Of a stretch of 64,000 nt of DNA, positions 25,922-35,195 are shown one piece after another (the first letter of the stretch is position 1; the number at the start of each line of letters is the position of its first letter). The stretch covers positions 25,980,001-26,044,000 of the forward strand of contig CM060733.1 of NCBI GenBank assembly GCA_030704615.1. The letters are read 5' to 3'. The notes beneath the pieces were generated by a model that was not told the DNA's origin, ran no database searches, and saw only the letters and a list, made by a program, of their open reading frames with translations. The DNA is from Takakia lepidozioides (Eukaryota; Streptophyta; Takakiopsida; Takakiales; Takakiaceae). A program made the translations under genes and the position numbers.

Positions 25922-26554
25922 TTGGACAGACTAGAACAACGTTTCTTTCTTTTGCTCCGCTTAGAATGGAGGGGAGCACAATTAGAATTATACAGAAGGG
26001 GATTCACGCCCCTTCTTTTTCACACTACACCACGCGGACAGGGGAAGTCGGGGGCATGTCTAAAATCGAACACGTGGCCACTAGGGCGAAACACACCGCA
26101 TCGCATATATTGCAAAAGTGAGTATCATCATGCAAGAGGACAAACCGGGCCGTCAAAGTACCTACCCGATACATCAGCCAAGACTATTTGTGGGCCCATT
26201 AATGCATTCAGGGCAGGGGTAATGGAACCCTTTTCGAGTACAGAAAAGAAGGACTTTTACCACATGTGCTGTCCTACTGGACATTCCAGGTGGGAATGTC
26301 CACGGAGGGGGATAGAATTAAAAAGTTACCTAAGCAGACAACAGCCAATCAGGAGCGAGAATTACATGCAGGTGGTTCCCTCCAAGAAACAAGAACAAGA
26401 AATTGGAAGAGTTATGAGTGGAAGAGTCGGGATGGCTCCGAATAGCCTGTGTCTCAACGGGAGGGGCAATCAAAGCTATAGCTTTGTAGCTATGGGGGAT
26501 ATAACGGATTACACGCTCGCTTTACTTCTCACGCAGTGGCGCAAGGACGAATGA
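25922..26554 (+). CDS. Possible gag-like fragment with a degenerate zinc knuckle
   Basis: A 210-aa open frame with no clear start. Residues near the middle read DFYHMCCPTGHSRWECPRR, which fits the spacing of a CCHC knuckle (Cys, Gly-His, Cys) but lacks the first Cys. The rest is not recognisable. It may be a retroelement remnant or a chance frame. Confidence 0.25.
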   Translation: MDRLEQRFFLLLRLEWRGAQLELYRRGFTPLLFHTTPRGQGKSGACLKSNTWPLGRNTPHRIYCKSEYHHARGQTGPSKYLPDTSAKTICGPINAFRAGVMEPFSSTEKKDFYHMCCPTGHSRWECPRRGIELKSYLSRQQPIRSENYMQVVPSKKQEQEIGRVMSGRVGMAPNSLCLNGRGNQSYSFVAMGDITDYTLALLLTQWRKDE

Positions 26555-26707
26555 ATTGAGAGTACATTCTCTCTCACTCGATACTTGCAAGCCCCACAGG
26601 CTTACACGCTCTTACCTGTTCCATTCTGTGTCAATCATACCTTTATGCTCTGTGTCCTACAAGCTTTCCTACAGCTATTTCAAACAAGACCTTTTTGTTT
26701 GTCTAGA

Positions 26708-27382
26708 ATGAAGAGAGTGAGGGGAATGGAGGATATCAGGGTGAAGAGCACCACGATTATGCAGAAGCAAACATTGCAGCAAGTGCAGCTGCTGAGGGAG
26801 TTGCGATTGGAGGGGCTGCTACGCAAAGACTGGTCCTTGCATCATCGGCAGTATATGATTCAATTTCTTCAGAACTTTGAGCCTAGGACGGGAGTAACCC
26901 AGGTGAGGGGAGTAGATATAGAATTTACTCCCCAGTACTTGCAACAACTGTTCGAATTGCCATCGGGTCATGTGGATGTGGATGAGCACAGGGCAAGATT
27001 GCAGATAGGGAATTTGTTCCAAGAAGGGAGTTTCTTTAAGACTCAAGGTTACGCTTGCACCAAAGCCGAGTACCCAGGGCTCAGAGAAGTTGGCCAAATC
27101 TTGAACGTTGTGTTCGTCATGAAACAGAACCAACAGTATTTGAGCAGGTCATTCACAGAGGAGATACTGAAAGCTTTGAGGGGAGAGGATGTAGCTTGGG
27201 CAGAGTTAATGTACAATGGTCTGGTGGAAGAGATGAAGAGGTTACAGGGCACTGCTGCTAAGTCTCCGATCATCGTGTCTGGCCCAGTCATTGCTCAGAT
27301 TATTCTTGACTCTTACATACTTGATGCGCGAGAACGTAAGGAGATGGGAGTGTTTGAGACAACAACCACTGCAATGGAGGAG
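26708..27382 (+). pseudogene. N-terminal part of the retroelement accessory ORF (plant transposon-like)
   Basis: The open frame extends upstream without an ATG to 26,585; I chose the ATG at 26,708 (MKRVRGMEDIRVK). The protein has a helical region with VRGVDIEFTPQYLQQLFELP, AWAELMYNGLVEEMKRLQ and IAQIILDSYILDARERKEMG. The 'V+G+...F....+..LF.LP' pattern resembles the accessory proteins encoded next to plant Ty3/gypsy gag-pol genes ('putative plant transposon protein'); this is from memory. The frame is cut at 27,382 by the MULE-like insertion. The duplicated target CAATGGAGGAG encodes its last residues here (AMEE) and recurs at 34,194. Function unknown. Confidence 0.5.
27372..27382. repeat. Target-site duplication, left copy
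   Basis: CAATGGAGGAG is present here and at 34,194-34,204, immediately outside the two inverted ends of the MULE-like element. A length of 9-11 bp is typical of Mutator-like elements. Confidence 0.75.
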
Positions 27383-27619
27383 GTTTGCTATTTCATGAGC
27401 ATGAGTGGCATGAGCGGCATGAGCAGAGTAGTAAGACAATCGGTTTTCATGAGCAGAAGTACAAATTTCGAAAATAAAAAACAATAAAAATAATTTAATG
27501 CAATGTGTCAGGAAAAACAAATATATTATTCGGCCCCTTGAAGGGAAAATTGCAATTTTGACAGTTGTGCTCATGATATTTCGTCTTCCGCTCATGCCAA
27601 TTCCCAGCGACATGTGCAA

Positions 27620-27800
27620 ATATGGCGCCGAATTTCGCGGTAATAGGGTCCGTAACCTGAAAAAACGGCGACGTATTTCGCGGTAATAGGTCTCCCTGGC
27701 GAAAAATGGTGCCGAATTCCGCGGCTATAGGTCCCCACATGACAGGTAATTCGGCGCCATTTTTCCAGTGCATGTTCGGACTTAGCCAGTTTTCGGCGCC
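27620..27800. repeat. Left subterminal GGCGCC/GCCGAAT repeats
   Basis: Three or more units of the type GGCGCCGAATTTCGCGGTAA occur, plus TTCGGCGCCATTTTTCCAGT, which is the same string that builds the long right-hand array. A shared motif at both ends is what is expected of transposase-binding subterminal repeats. Confidence 0.65.
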
Positions 27801-29579
27801 CGTACACCCTTCGGATGGCAGCCCAATTTGCTTGTGCGTTGTCCGCCATGAAACCACGGAAATTGGGAGGGGCAATCCGCCTTGGCCATCTGTTCGTTTA
27901 TTCCCTGCCAAAGAAGCATCTCCGATTGTGTGTCCTCTCCTTTCATCTCACAAATAGCAATTGTCATTAGCATCCTGCAGTGGGTGTCGTAGACATGTGC
28001 ACCCATTGTTACCCACTGGTGATTGTAATTCGTTTGATATGGTCGAACATGACCCAACTGTTTGACAAGTTCCCACTCGTCATCCTGTCGACCAGTTCGA
28101 CGCCCGCTGCCAGGTCCCACGTGACATTTTGAATACGAAAAACGATCTGCCTCAGTCCCTTGTCCTGGAAACCTACTTCCATGAATGTAGTCATATCCAC
28201 ATCGTCGCTTCACCTCCAGAATGGACTGCATATCCGAGCCACGCCCAATTTTCTGTTTGCATGAGACAATGTGGTTTCGGACATTCGGTGAACATACGTG
28301 GGACACCGACTCCAGCAATGCCTCCATTTCCTTCTCGTCGAGAGGAACTCTATATCGGAGCCGTCTTCCGACATAATTCTGGCCAATGCCATCTTATGGG
28401 CGGCTTGGAGCTGTATCTGTTTGGGTTTGGCACCCGGTCTCAACTTAACCTCCTCCTGAACGAGCTGCTCTGCTTCGTGGGCAGCCCCCCGAGTTCCCCT
28501 CGCCAATTTGTGACAATGGGAACCCACGTGTATGCAAGCTCGGGTGAGGTCAGGGAAACGGTGCAACACATAGAACTGCTTGGCATTACAAACAGACATG
28601 CAGTGGTGGTTCTTTCTTTGCAATGTGCACACTTATGTGGAGTTCAGAACCTTCTCCTGAGCTCGAAATGGTTGATGAGCTGTGCCTGTCCAATCGGTCT
28701 CGTTCCTGTGACCTCTGGATTTAAAGTGGAAGCAAGTTGGGGAGAAACACCGCAACGCGCCCTCACAAACAACGTAGCGCACCCGCACACCATCGAGCAT
28801 CTTCATGCTGGTGGTTTTGGTAGCACCAAGGATGACCGTCATGTTTTCTATCCATATCTGTCAACATTCCGGACGCCCTCGAGTAGTCCGCCCGAGGAGG
28901 GAACTCAAAGAAGATATTACCGTCGACGTCGGCGGGAAGGCATGTAACCGATTTAATTGCAAACTTGCTGTAGTCCAGCCCGGCCAGCTCCGACCGGTGT
29001 CCCTCCAGGTGAAGCCCTCGTAGAATTTCAAGAATAGATCGAACTGCGGTGCTCGTGCTGGGAATATGACTCCCTCCTCCACTGACGTCCATTGAGCTTG
29101 CCTGATCTCCAGGACGACCTCGGAACTTCCATGACCTCGTCTGAGTCGGACAGGTTGTGAACAACCCGGTTCTCGCTCGTCTTCATGGATGGGTTCGGCT
29201 CTGGATGTACTTCGTTGCGGACTTCTCTCTTTGAGGTAGCCACTCTCTGATTCGCGGATTGTTTCGTGGAAGGCGCCAGGATAGAAGGTGCATTTGGTGG
29301 GCAAATGAAGTCCCCAACAGCCCTGTATATGACGCTGTCCGATGGTGGAACTCGCCATTCCCTGCCATCGCCGAAATCATCGTGGAGCACAACAATACTC
29401 TCGACAACAAGGCCGTTTGAGTCCTTCCTTTCCTCCTCCAAAAAAGCCGACCCCGGTTTCAGGTGGTATCGAACGCACAGATATTTCTCCATCACCCGGC
29501 AGATGTCCCCTCTGCACGGAAATGAAGCTCTATGCTCGTGAGGAGGGCAGTACACTGTAGCGCTCGGGTTCTCCGCCAT
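27790..29579 (-). pseudogene. Truncated, frameshifted transposase of the MULE-like element
   Basis: Starts at ATG 29,579 (MAENPSATVYCPPHEH) and runs through at least three frame changes. Recognisable blocks in order: QWTSVEEGVIFPARAPQFDL (about 29,100-29,040); IFFEFPPRADYSRASG (about 28,900); a region with spaced Cys/His (CMSVCNAKQFYVLHRFPDL, then ACIHVGSHCHKLARG) likely to be a zinc-binding N-domain; SPNVRNHIVS; and the catalytic-type blocks HVYDTHCRMLMTIAICEM and MADNAQANWAAIRRVYG. These blocks match, from memory, a large plant transposase family with 'MTIA.CDMQSED' and 'MADSAQANW' signatures. The sequence passes straight into subterminal repeats at about 27,790, so the region that should hold the last acidic catalytic residue is missing. 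This copy could move only with help from another. Confidence 0.65.
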
Positions 29580-29869
29580 GGGAGATGTGCACACAAGACT
29601 GCCAGGATGGCGTGCGGGAAGCTCCCTGGTAGAAGGGGGATGCAGCGATGGGAAGGAATGCGGTGCCGATTTGTCCAAGCGACGAAGCCTGATCCAAATC
29701 CAGGGAGCCAACTATCTCAAAATCCAGAGTCAGAGTGTTAATGAACCTTGTCTCCGGAATGCGGCCCCTGGTCTTTGCAATATAACTGCCAATGGTATGC
29801 AGTCAGAAAGTGGGGGGCCGTCCGGATGATGACGGCTGAAGGGAGAGAAGCCGGCACCGTGTCGTCACA

Positions 29870-31520
29870 TTACTACCCCCGAATGGAAATTCGGCACCCA
29901 ATATCCAACAGGGGAAGCCCGGATGAAGTTGCCTCGGCGCAGAGGCCGGCGCGTGTGCGACAGAGAACATCCCCTGGATGGAGATTCGGCGCCGAATTTC
30001 CATCCGGGCCCCCCCAAAGGAAGTCGTGTCGGGGGGTCAGGCCGAAAACTGGCCGGCATAAAAACATCCCCAGATGGAAAAACGGCGCCGAATTTCCATC
30101 CGGGGCGGTTCGGATGCACTCGGGGAGGGGGAGAGGCCGCACTTGGCCGTCACATTTTCAACCCCGGACGGAAATTCGGCACCGAATATCGAATAGGGGA
30201 CGCCCGGATGAAGTCGCCTCGGGCGTAGAGGTCGGCACGTGTTCGACAGAGAGCATCCCCTGGATGGAGATTCGGCACTGAATTTCCATCCGGGCCCTCC
30301 CAAAGGAAGTCGTGTCGGGGGGTCAGACCGAAAATTGGCCGACATAAAAACCTCCCCAGATGGGAAAACGGCGCCGAATTTCAATCCGGGCCGTTCCAAT
30401 GCAGTCGGGGAGGGGGGAGAGGTCGGCACCTGGCCGTCATATTTCAACCCCCGGACGGAAATTCGGCACCGAATATCCAACAGAGCGGCGGAGAGGCCGG
30501 CATCTCTCCGACAGAGACCATCCCCCGGATGCAGGTAAGTGGAATCCCGGATGGATGGAAATCCGGCGCCGCATTTCCATCCTGCAGGTAATTCGAATCC
30601 CCGATGGATGAAATCCCGCCGAATTTCCATCCTGCAGGGAATCCCGATGGATGGAAATTCATTTCCATGCAGGTAAGTGGAATCCATGGAAATCCGGCGC
30701 CGAATTTCCATCCAGCAGGTAAGTGGAATCCCGGATGGATGAAATCCGGCGCCGAATTTCCATCCAGCAGGTAAGTCGGATCGCTGGCGTATGGATATTC
30801 GGCGCCGAATTTCCATTCACCAGGTATTTCAGCTCAGAATTACCTTCCTGCAGGTAATTCTGATCGATGAAGGTAGAAGGTAATTCCTCGCTCAGAATTA
30901 CTTGCACGAAGGTAATCCATCGATCAGAATTACCTGCAGGAAGGTAATTCATCGATCAGAATACCTGCAGGAAGGTAATTCTGAGCGATGAAATACCTGG
31001 TGAATGGAAATTCGGCCGAATATCCATACGCCAGCGATCCGACTTACCTGCTGGATGGAAATTCGGCGCCGGATTTCCATCCATCCGGGATTCGAATTAC
31101 CTGCAGGATGGAAATCGCGCCGGATTTCCATCCATCCGGGATTCGAATTACCTGCAGGATGGAAATTCGGCGCCGGATTTCCATCCATCCGGGATTCCAC
31201 TTACCTGCTGGATGGAAATTCGGCGCCGGATTTCCATCCATCCGCTCGGATTACCTGCGTGAGGGAAATTTGGCGCGCCGCCCTACCTGCGCGGATGGAA
31301 ATCCGGCCGGATTTCCATCCATCCGCTTCCGAATTACCTGCGTGAGGGAAATTTGGCGCGCCGCCCTACCGAATTTGCAGCGCCGACTTACCTGGAGGAT
31401 GGAAATCCGGCGCCGGATTTCCATCCATCCGCGCTCCGAATTACCTGCATGATAGAAATTTTGCGCGCCGAAGTACCTGGCGGATGGAAATCCGGCCCGG
31501 ATTTCCATCCATCCGCTCTT
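29870..31520. repeat. Array of GGCGCC-centred palindromes, proximal part
   Basis: Dense repeats. 29,870-30,540 has GC-rich units such as ACGGCGCCGAATTTCCATCC alternating with GAAATTCGGCACCGAATATC. 30,540-31,520 has near-perfect palindromes of the form GGAAATCCGGCGCCGGATTT flanked by CATCCATCC/GGATGGATGG and joined by GAATTACCTGCAGG. Around 30,830-30,990 the array is itself inverted about GGTAATTC...GAATTACC. The apparent ORFs (for example DGNPAPDFHPS repeats) are by-products of the repeats, not proteins. Confidence 0.85.
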
Positions 31521-31984
31521 CGAATTACCTGCAAGACTGGAAAAATGGCGCCGAATTTCCGATTTTGGTGCCAGTCAGATCTGGGACTTAGCCATTTTCG
31601 GCCCCGAACTGGAAAAATGGCGCCAAAAAAAAAAAAAAAAAAAAAAAAACGCCTTTTTCCTTGTTCGGAGCTGAAAACGGCTAAGTCCCAGATCTGACTG
31701 TCACCAACATCGGAAATTCGGCGCCATTTTTCCAGTCATGGAGGTAATTCGAAGAGCGGATTGGATCCGGCGACGGATTTCCGTCCATCCGCGCTCCGAT
31801 TACCTGCATGATGGAAATTTTGCGCGCCGACCTACCTGGCGGATGGAAATCCGGTGCTGGATTTCCATCCATCTGCTCTTCGAATTACCTGCATGACTGG
31901 AAAAATGGCGCCGAATTTCCGATTTTGGTGCCAGTCAGATCTGGGACTTGGCCGCCCCGAACTGGAAAAATGGCGCCGAAAAAG

Positions 31985-32024
<40 letters not shown>

Positions 32025-33456
32025 GTTATTTTTCCAGTTCTGGGCCGAAAACAGCTAAGTCCCAGATCTGACTGGCACCAAAATCGGAAATTCGGCGCCA
32101 TTTTTCCAGTCATGGAGGTAATTCGAAGAGCGGATGGATGGAAATCCGGCGCCGGATTTCCATCCGTCCGCGCTCCGAATTACCTGCATGATGGAAATTT
32201 TGCGCGCCGACGTACCTGGCGGATGGAAATCCGACGCGGGATTTCCATTCATCCGCTCTTCGAATTACCTGCATGACTGGAAAAATGGCGCCGAATTTCC
32301 GATTTTGGTGCCAGTCAGATCTGGGACTTGGCCATTTTCGGCCCCGAACTGGAAAAATGGCCACGAAAAAAAAAACAAAAAAAAAAAAAAACGCCATTTT
32401 TCCAGTTTGAGGGCCGATAACGGCTAAGTCCCAGATCTGACTAGCACCCAAAATCGGAAATTCGTCGCCATTTTTCCAGTTGTGGGCCCAGTCAGATCTG
32501 GACTTAGCCGTTTTCGGGCCCGAACTGGAAAAATGGCGCCGAAAAAAAAAAAAAAAAAAAAAAAAAACGCCATTTTTTCCAGTTCGGGGCCGAAAACGGC
32601 TAAGTCCCAGATCTGACTGGCACCAAAATCGGAAATTCGGCGCCATTTTTCCAGTCATGGAGGTAATTCGAAGAGCGGATGGATGGAAATCCGGCGCCGG
32701 ATTTCCATCCATCCGCTCTTCGAATTACCTCCATGACGGAAATTTTGCGCGCTGACTTACCTGGCGGATGGAAATCCGACGCCGGAATTCATCCATCCAT
32801 CCGCTCTTCGAATTACCTGCATGACTGGAAAAATGGCGCCGAATTTCCGATTTTGGTGCCAGTCAGATCTGGGACTTAGCCATTTTCGGCCCCCCGAACT
32901 GGAAAAATGGCGCCGAAGAAAAAAAAAAAAACAAAAAAAAAACACCATTTTCCCAGTTCGGGCCGAAAACGGCTAAGTCCCAGATCTGACTAGCACCAAA
33001 ATCGGAAATTCGGCGCCATTTTTTCAGTCATGGAGGTAATTCGAAGAGCGGATAGATGGAAATCCGGCGCCGGATTTCCATCCATCTGCGCTCCGAATTA
33101 CCTGCATGATGGAAATTTTGCGCGCCGACCTACCTGGCGGATGGAAATCCGGCGTCGGATTTCCATCCATCCGCTCTTCGAATTACCTCCATGACTGGAA
33201 AATGGCGCCGAATTTCCGATTTTGGTGCCAGTCAGATCTAGGACTTCGCCATTTTCGGCCCCAAACTGGAAAAATGGCGCCGAAAAACCAAAAAAAAAAA
33301 ACAAAACTCCATTTTTTCAGTTCGAGGATGAAAACGGCTAAGTCCTAGATCTGACTAGCACCCAAAATCGGAAATTCGGCGCCATTTTTCCAGTTCTGGG
33401 CCCAGTCAGATCTGGGACTTAGCCATTTTCGGCCCCGAACTAGAAAAATGGCGCCG

Positions 33457-33509
<53 letters not shown>

Positions 33510-33780
33510 GTCATTTTTCTTGTTTTGGGCCCAGTCAGATCTGGGACTTAGCCATTTTCGGCCCCGAAAATGGCTAAGTCCCTACGATGGCTGGAACCGC
33601 AACTGAAAATTCGACACCATTTTTCCAGTTCCGCTTAGCCATTTTCGGGGCCGAAAATGGCTAAGTCCCTAGGGTGGCTGGCACCAAAATCGGAAATTCG
33701 GCGCCATTTTTCCAGTCATGCAGGTAATTCGAAGAGCGGATGGATGGCGCCGGATTTCCATCCGCCAGGTAGGTCGGCGC
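31520..33780. repeat. Long hairpins with poly(A) loops, tandemly reiterated
   Basis: Each unit is an inverted repeat. An arm of about 100 bp (GACTGGAAAAATGGCGCCGA, then CCAGTCAGATCTGGGACTTA and CCATTTTCGGCCCCGAACTG) is followed by an A-rich run and then the complement of the arm (GCCATTTTTCCAGTTCGGGG ... CTAAGTCCCAGATCTGAC). A-runs lie near 31,625-31,649, 31,979-32,023, 32,366-32,391, 32,542-32,567, 32,918-32,941, 33,279-33,303 and 33,457-33,508. Between units sit GGATGGAAATCCGGCGCCGG-type palindromes. The arrangement is a nested palindrome cluster; the single-stranded form would fold into a series of large stem-loops. Confidence 0.85.
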
Positions 33781-34193
33781 GCAAAATTTGGGGGAGAAGA
33801 TGGGGGAGAAGATGGAGAAGATTCCTAGGAGGTGAGGTGGACAGTCCCCCAAGAGGACGGGATTTTTGAGAGGCATAGTGGAACTGATGCATCACAAAGC
33901 TCGGAGGATGAGGGGGATGAGGGGGATGAGGGGGAAGGTGGGGCAAGTTCCTCGGAGGGTGTAGGAGAGTAGTGCCCATTCCGGCTATGACAGTTAGAAC
34001 ACACTTGTATAGACGTGGCTTGCCACAAAATTTGCAATAAAATGTTGCATTTCAAGTCCACTGGTGCCACATTCCAACTTCACATGACCCTATTTCCGTG
34101 CCTCCTAACCCTATTTCCGTGGACTCACAATGGTCTGCTCATGCTTTTTTTTTTTCCGCTCATGCTCATGCCGCTCACGAAATAGCAGCCCCC

Positions 34194-34204
34194 CAATGGA
34201 GGAG
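34194..34204. repeat. Target-site duplication, right copy
   Basis: CAATGGAGGAG matches 27,372-27,382 and marks the right edge of the MULE-like insertion. Here it is followed in frame by TAG, one of the lesions in the accessory ORF. Confidence 0.75.
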
Positions 34205-35180
34205 TAGGGTTCTTCACATAGTGAGGGTGGACTGGCAGGGCAACACCAGTCCAAGAGACAGAAGCGGGGTATGACTGTAGTGGCGGATCCACTGGCTTCA
34301 CGGAAACCGCAAGATGATGTTTCACAAGCTCTTGTGCGGGATGGGGCACAGCAGCACAGAGGGCTGTTATTATTGGAAGCACGGCCTTCGGAGAGGGAAG
34401 AAGAAGTCACTTCGGTACCACAGCCATCACAGCCAGCCAGTTGACTCAGTTGTCTCAGAGGTTCCACAGTTAGAACATGTTGTGACACCAGAGCCTATTG
34501 CTCTGGACAGAGAAAGGTTGGACATTCCCACTACAGAGCAGGTCGTGGCAGAAATTGAAAAGGGTGACCTTCTCTATGAAAACTCTGGCTTGGTCAGGGA
34601 ATCAGTGGTACCAGAGGTGCAGAGTATGTCCAGGGAAATCCCTGCTGAGCATGTAATATCCAAACCTGTGACGGAGGTACCAGGGGTAGAATGCAAGGAC
34701 ACTGCAGCACCTGTGGAGGAAGAGGTCGTTCAGGAAGAAGATCTGGTGGGACAATGGCCTGAATGGTTGGTGCAACATCACACTGTAGAGGATCAGGGAG
34801 AACAGCAACAAGTTCACTATGAAGACCCACAGCAGGCCATGCTTATGAGTTCCATAAGCAGGACACTCAATTTGTTGGGCACTTATGTGAAATCCCATGT
34901 TCCATCTACACAATTGGCAGCTTTGAGGGAGGAACTCAAGAAGGAGTTTGAGACTAGACTTGCCACCGAGTGTGCAAACAAGGTGGATGTGGAGGCCAAC
35001 CTCAAGTTGCAAAAAGAATGGGAGGACACAAAGGCTGCCTTGCAGTTGGCTAAGGGAGATTTGATTGAAGCAGGTCTCGAGCAGGACAAGTTGCATGAAG
35101 CACATAAGCAACAATTATACCAATTGCAGGTGAAGCATGAGGGCAAGTTGCAAGAGGTGAACGTGCTACATACAGAGTTA
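34205..35180 (+). pseudogene. Middle part of the retroelement accessory ORF (coiled coil)
   Basis: After the right target duplication the frame continues with Ser/Gln/Arg-rich sequence, then a frame change near 34,440. It then runs open to 35,264 (VPQLEHVVTPEPIALDRERL and on). Residues from about 34,910 form a long charged helix rich in Leu, Glu, Lys and Gln (EAGLEQDKLHEAHKQQLYQL), a coiled coil. At about 35,180 the helix stops and the frame reads antisense reverse transcriptase. The coiled coil continues in the matching phase on the minus strand from about 21,211. Function unknown; a structural or Gag-interacting role would be a guess. Confidence 0.55.
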
Positions 35181-35195
35181 GAGCTGTACACACTG
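35175..35195. other. Right breakpoint of the ~14-kb inversion
   Basis: Left of this point is plus-strand coiled-coil coding. To the right is minus-strand reverse transcriptase, whose last recognisable residues are FLDDFSVYS. The reciprocal junction is at 21,205-21,225. The break lies within GAGCTGTACACACTGAAATC, to within a few bases. Confidence 0.65.

Larger units (their letters stand above)
27383..34193 (-). mobile_element. 6.8-kb MULE-like DNA transposon with palindrome-rich subterminal arrays
   Basis: The ends are inverted: the left reads GTTTGCTATTTCATGAGCAT, and the reverse complement of the right reads GGGGGCTGCTATTTCGTGAG. Both then carry GGCATGAGC repeats. Both sides are flanked by the 11-bp direct repeat CAATGGAGGAG. 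Inside are a truncated minus-strand transposase (27,790-29,579) and subterminal arrays of GGCGCC-centred palindromes: short on the left (27,620-27,800), about 3.9 kb on the right (29,870-33,780). The element interrupts the retroelement accessory ORF, so it is younger than that retroelement. Class assignment rests on the TSD length and transposase resemblance; it could belong to a related DDE superfamily. Confidence 0.75.

Noticed and set aside
29748-33350. Many long ORFs in both strands of the palindrome array (Arg/Ile/Ser- or Asp/Gly/Asn/Pro-rich)
   Set aside because: They are translations of the GGCGCC repeats in all frames and repeat the same words on both strands. They are not genes.
31520-33780. 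CRISPR-like regular repeats
   Set aside because: Units are inverted and nested, spacers are themselves repeats, and the context is a eukaryotic DNA transposon.
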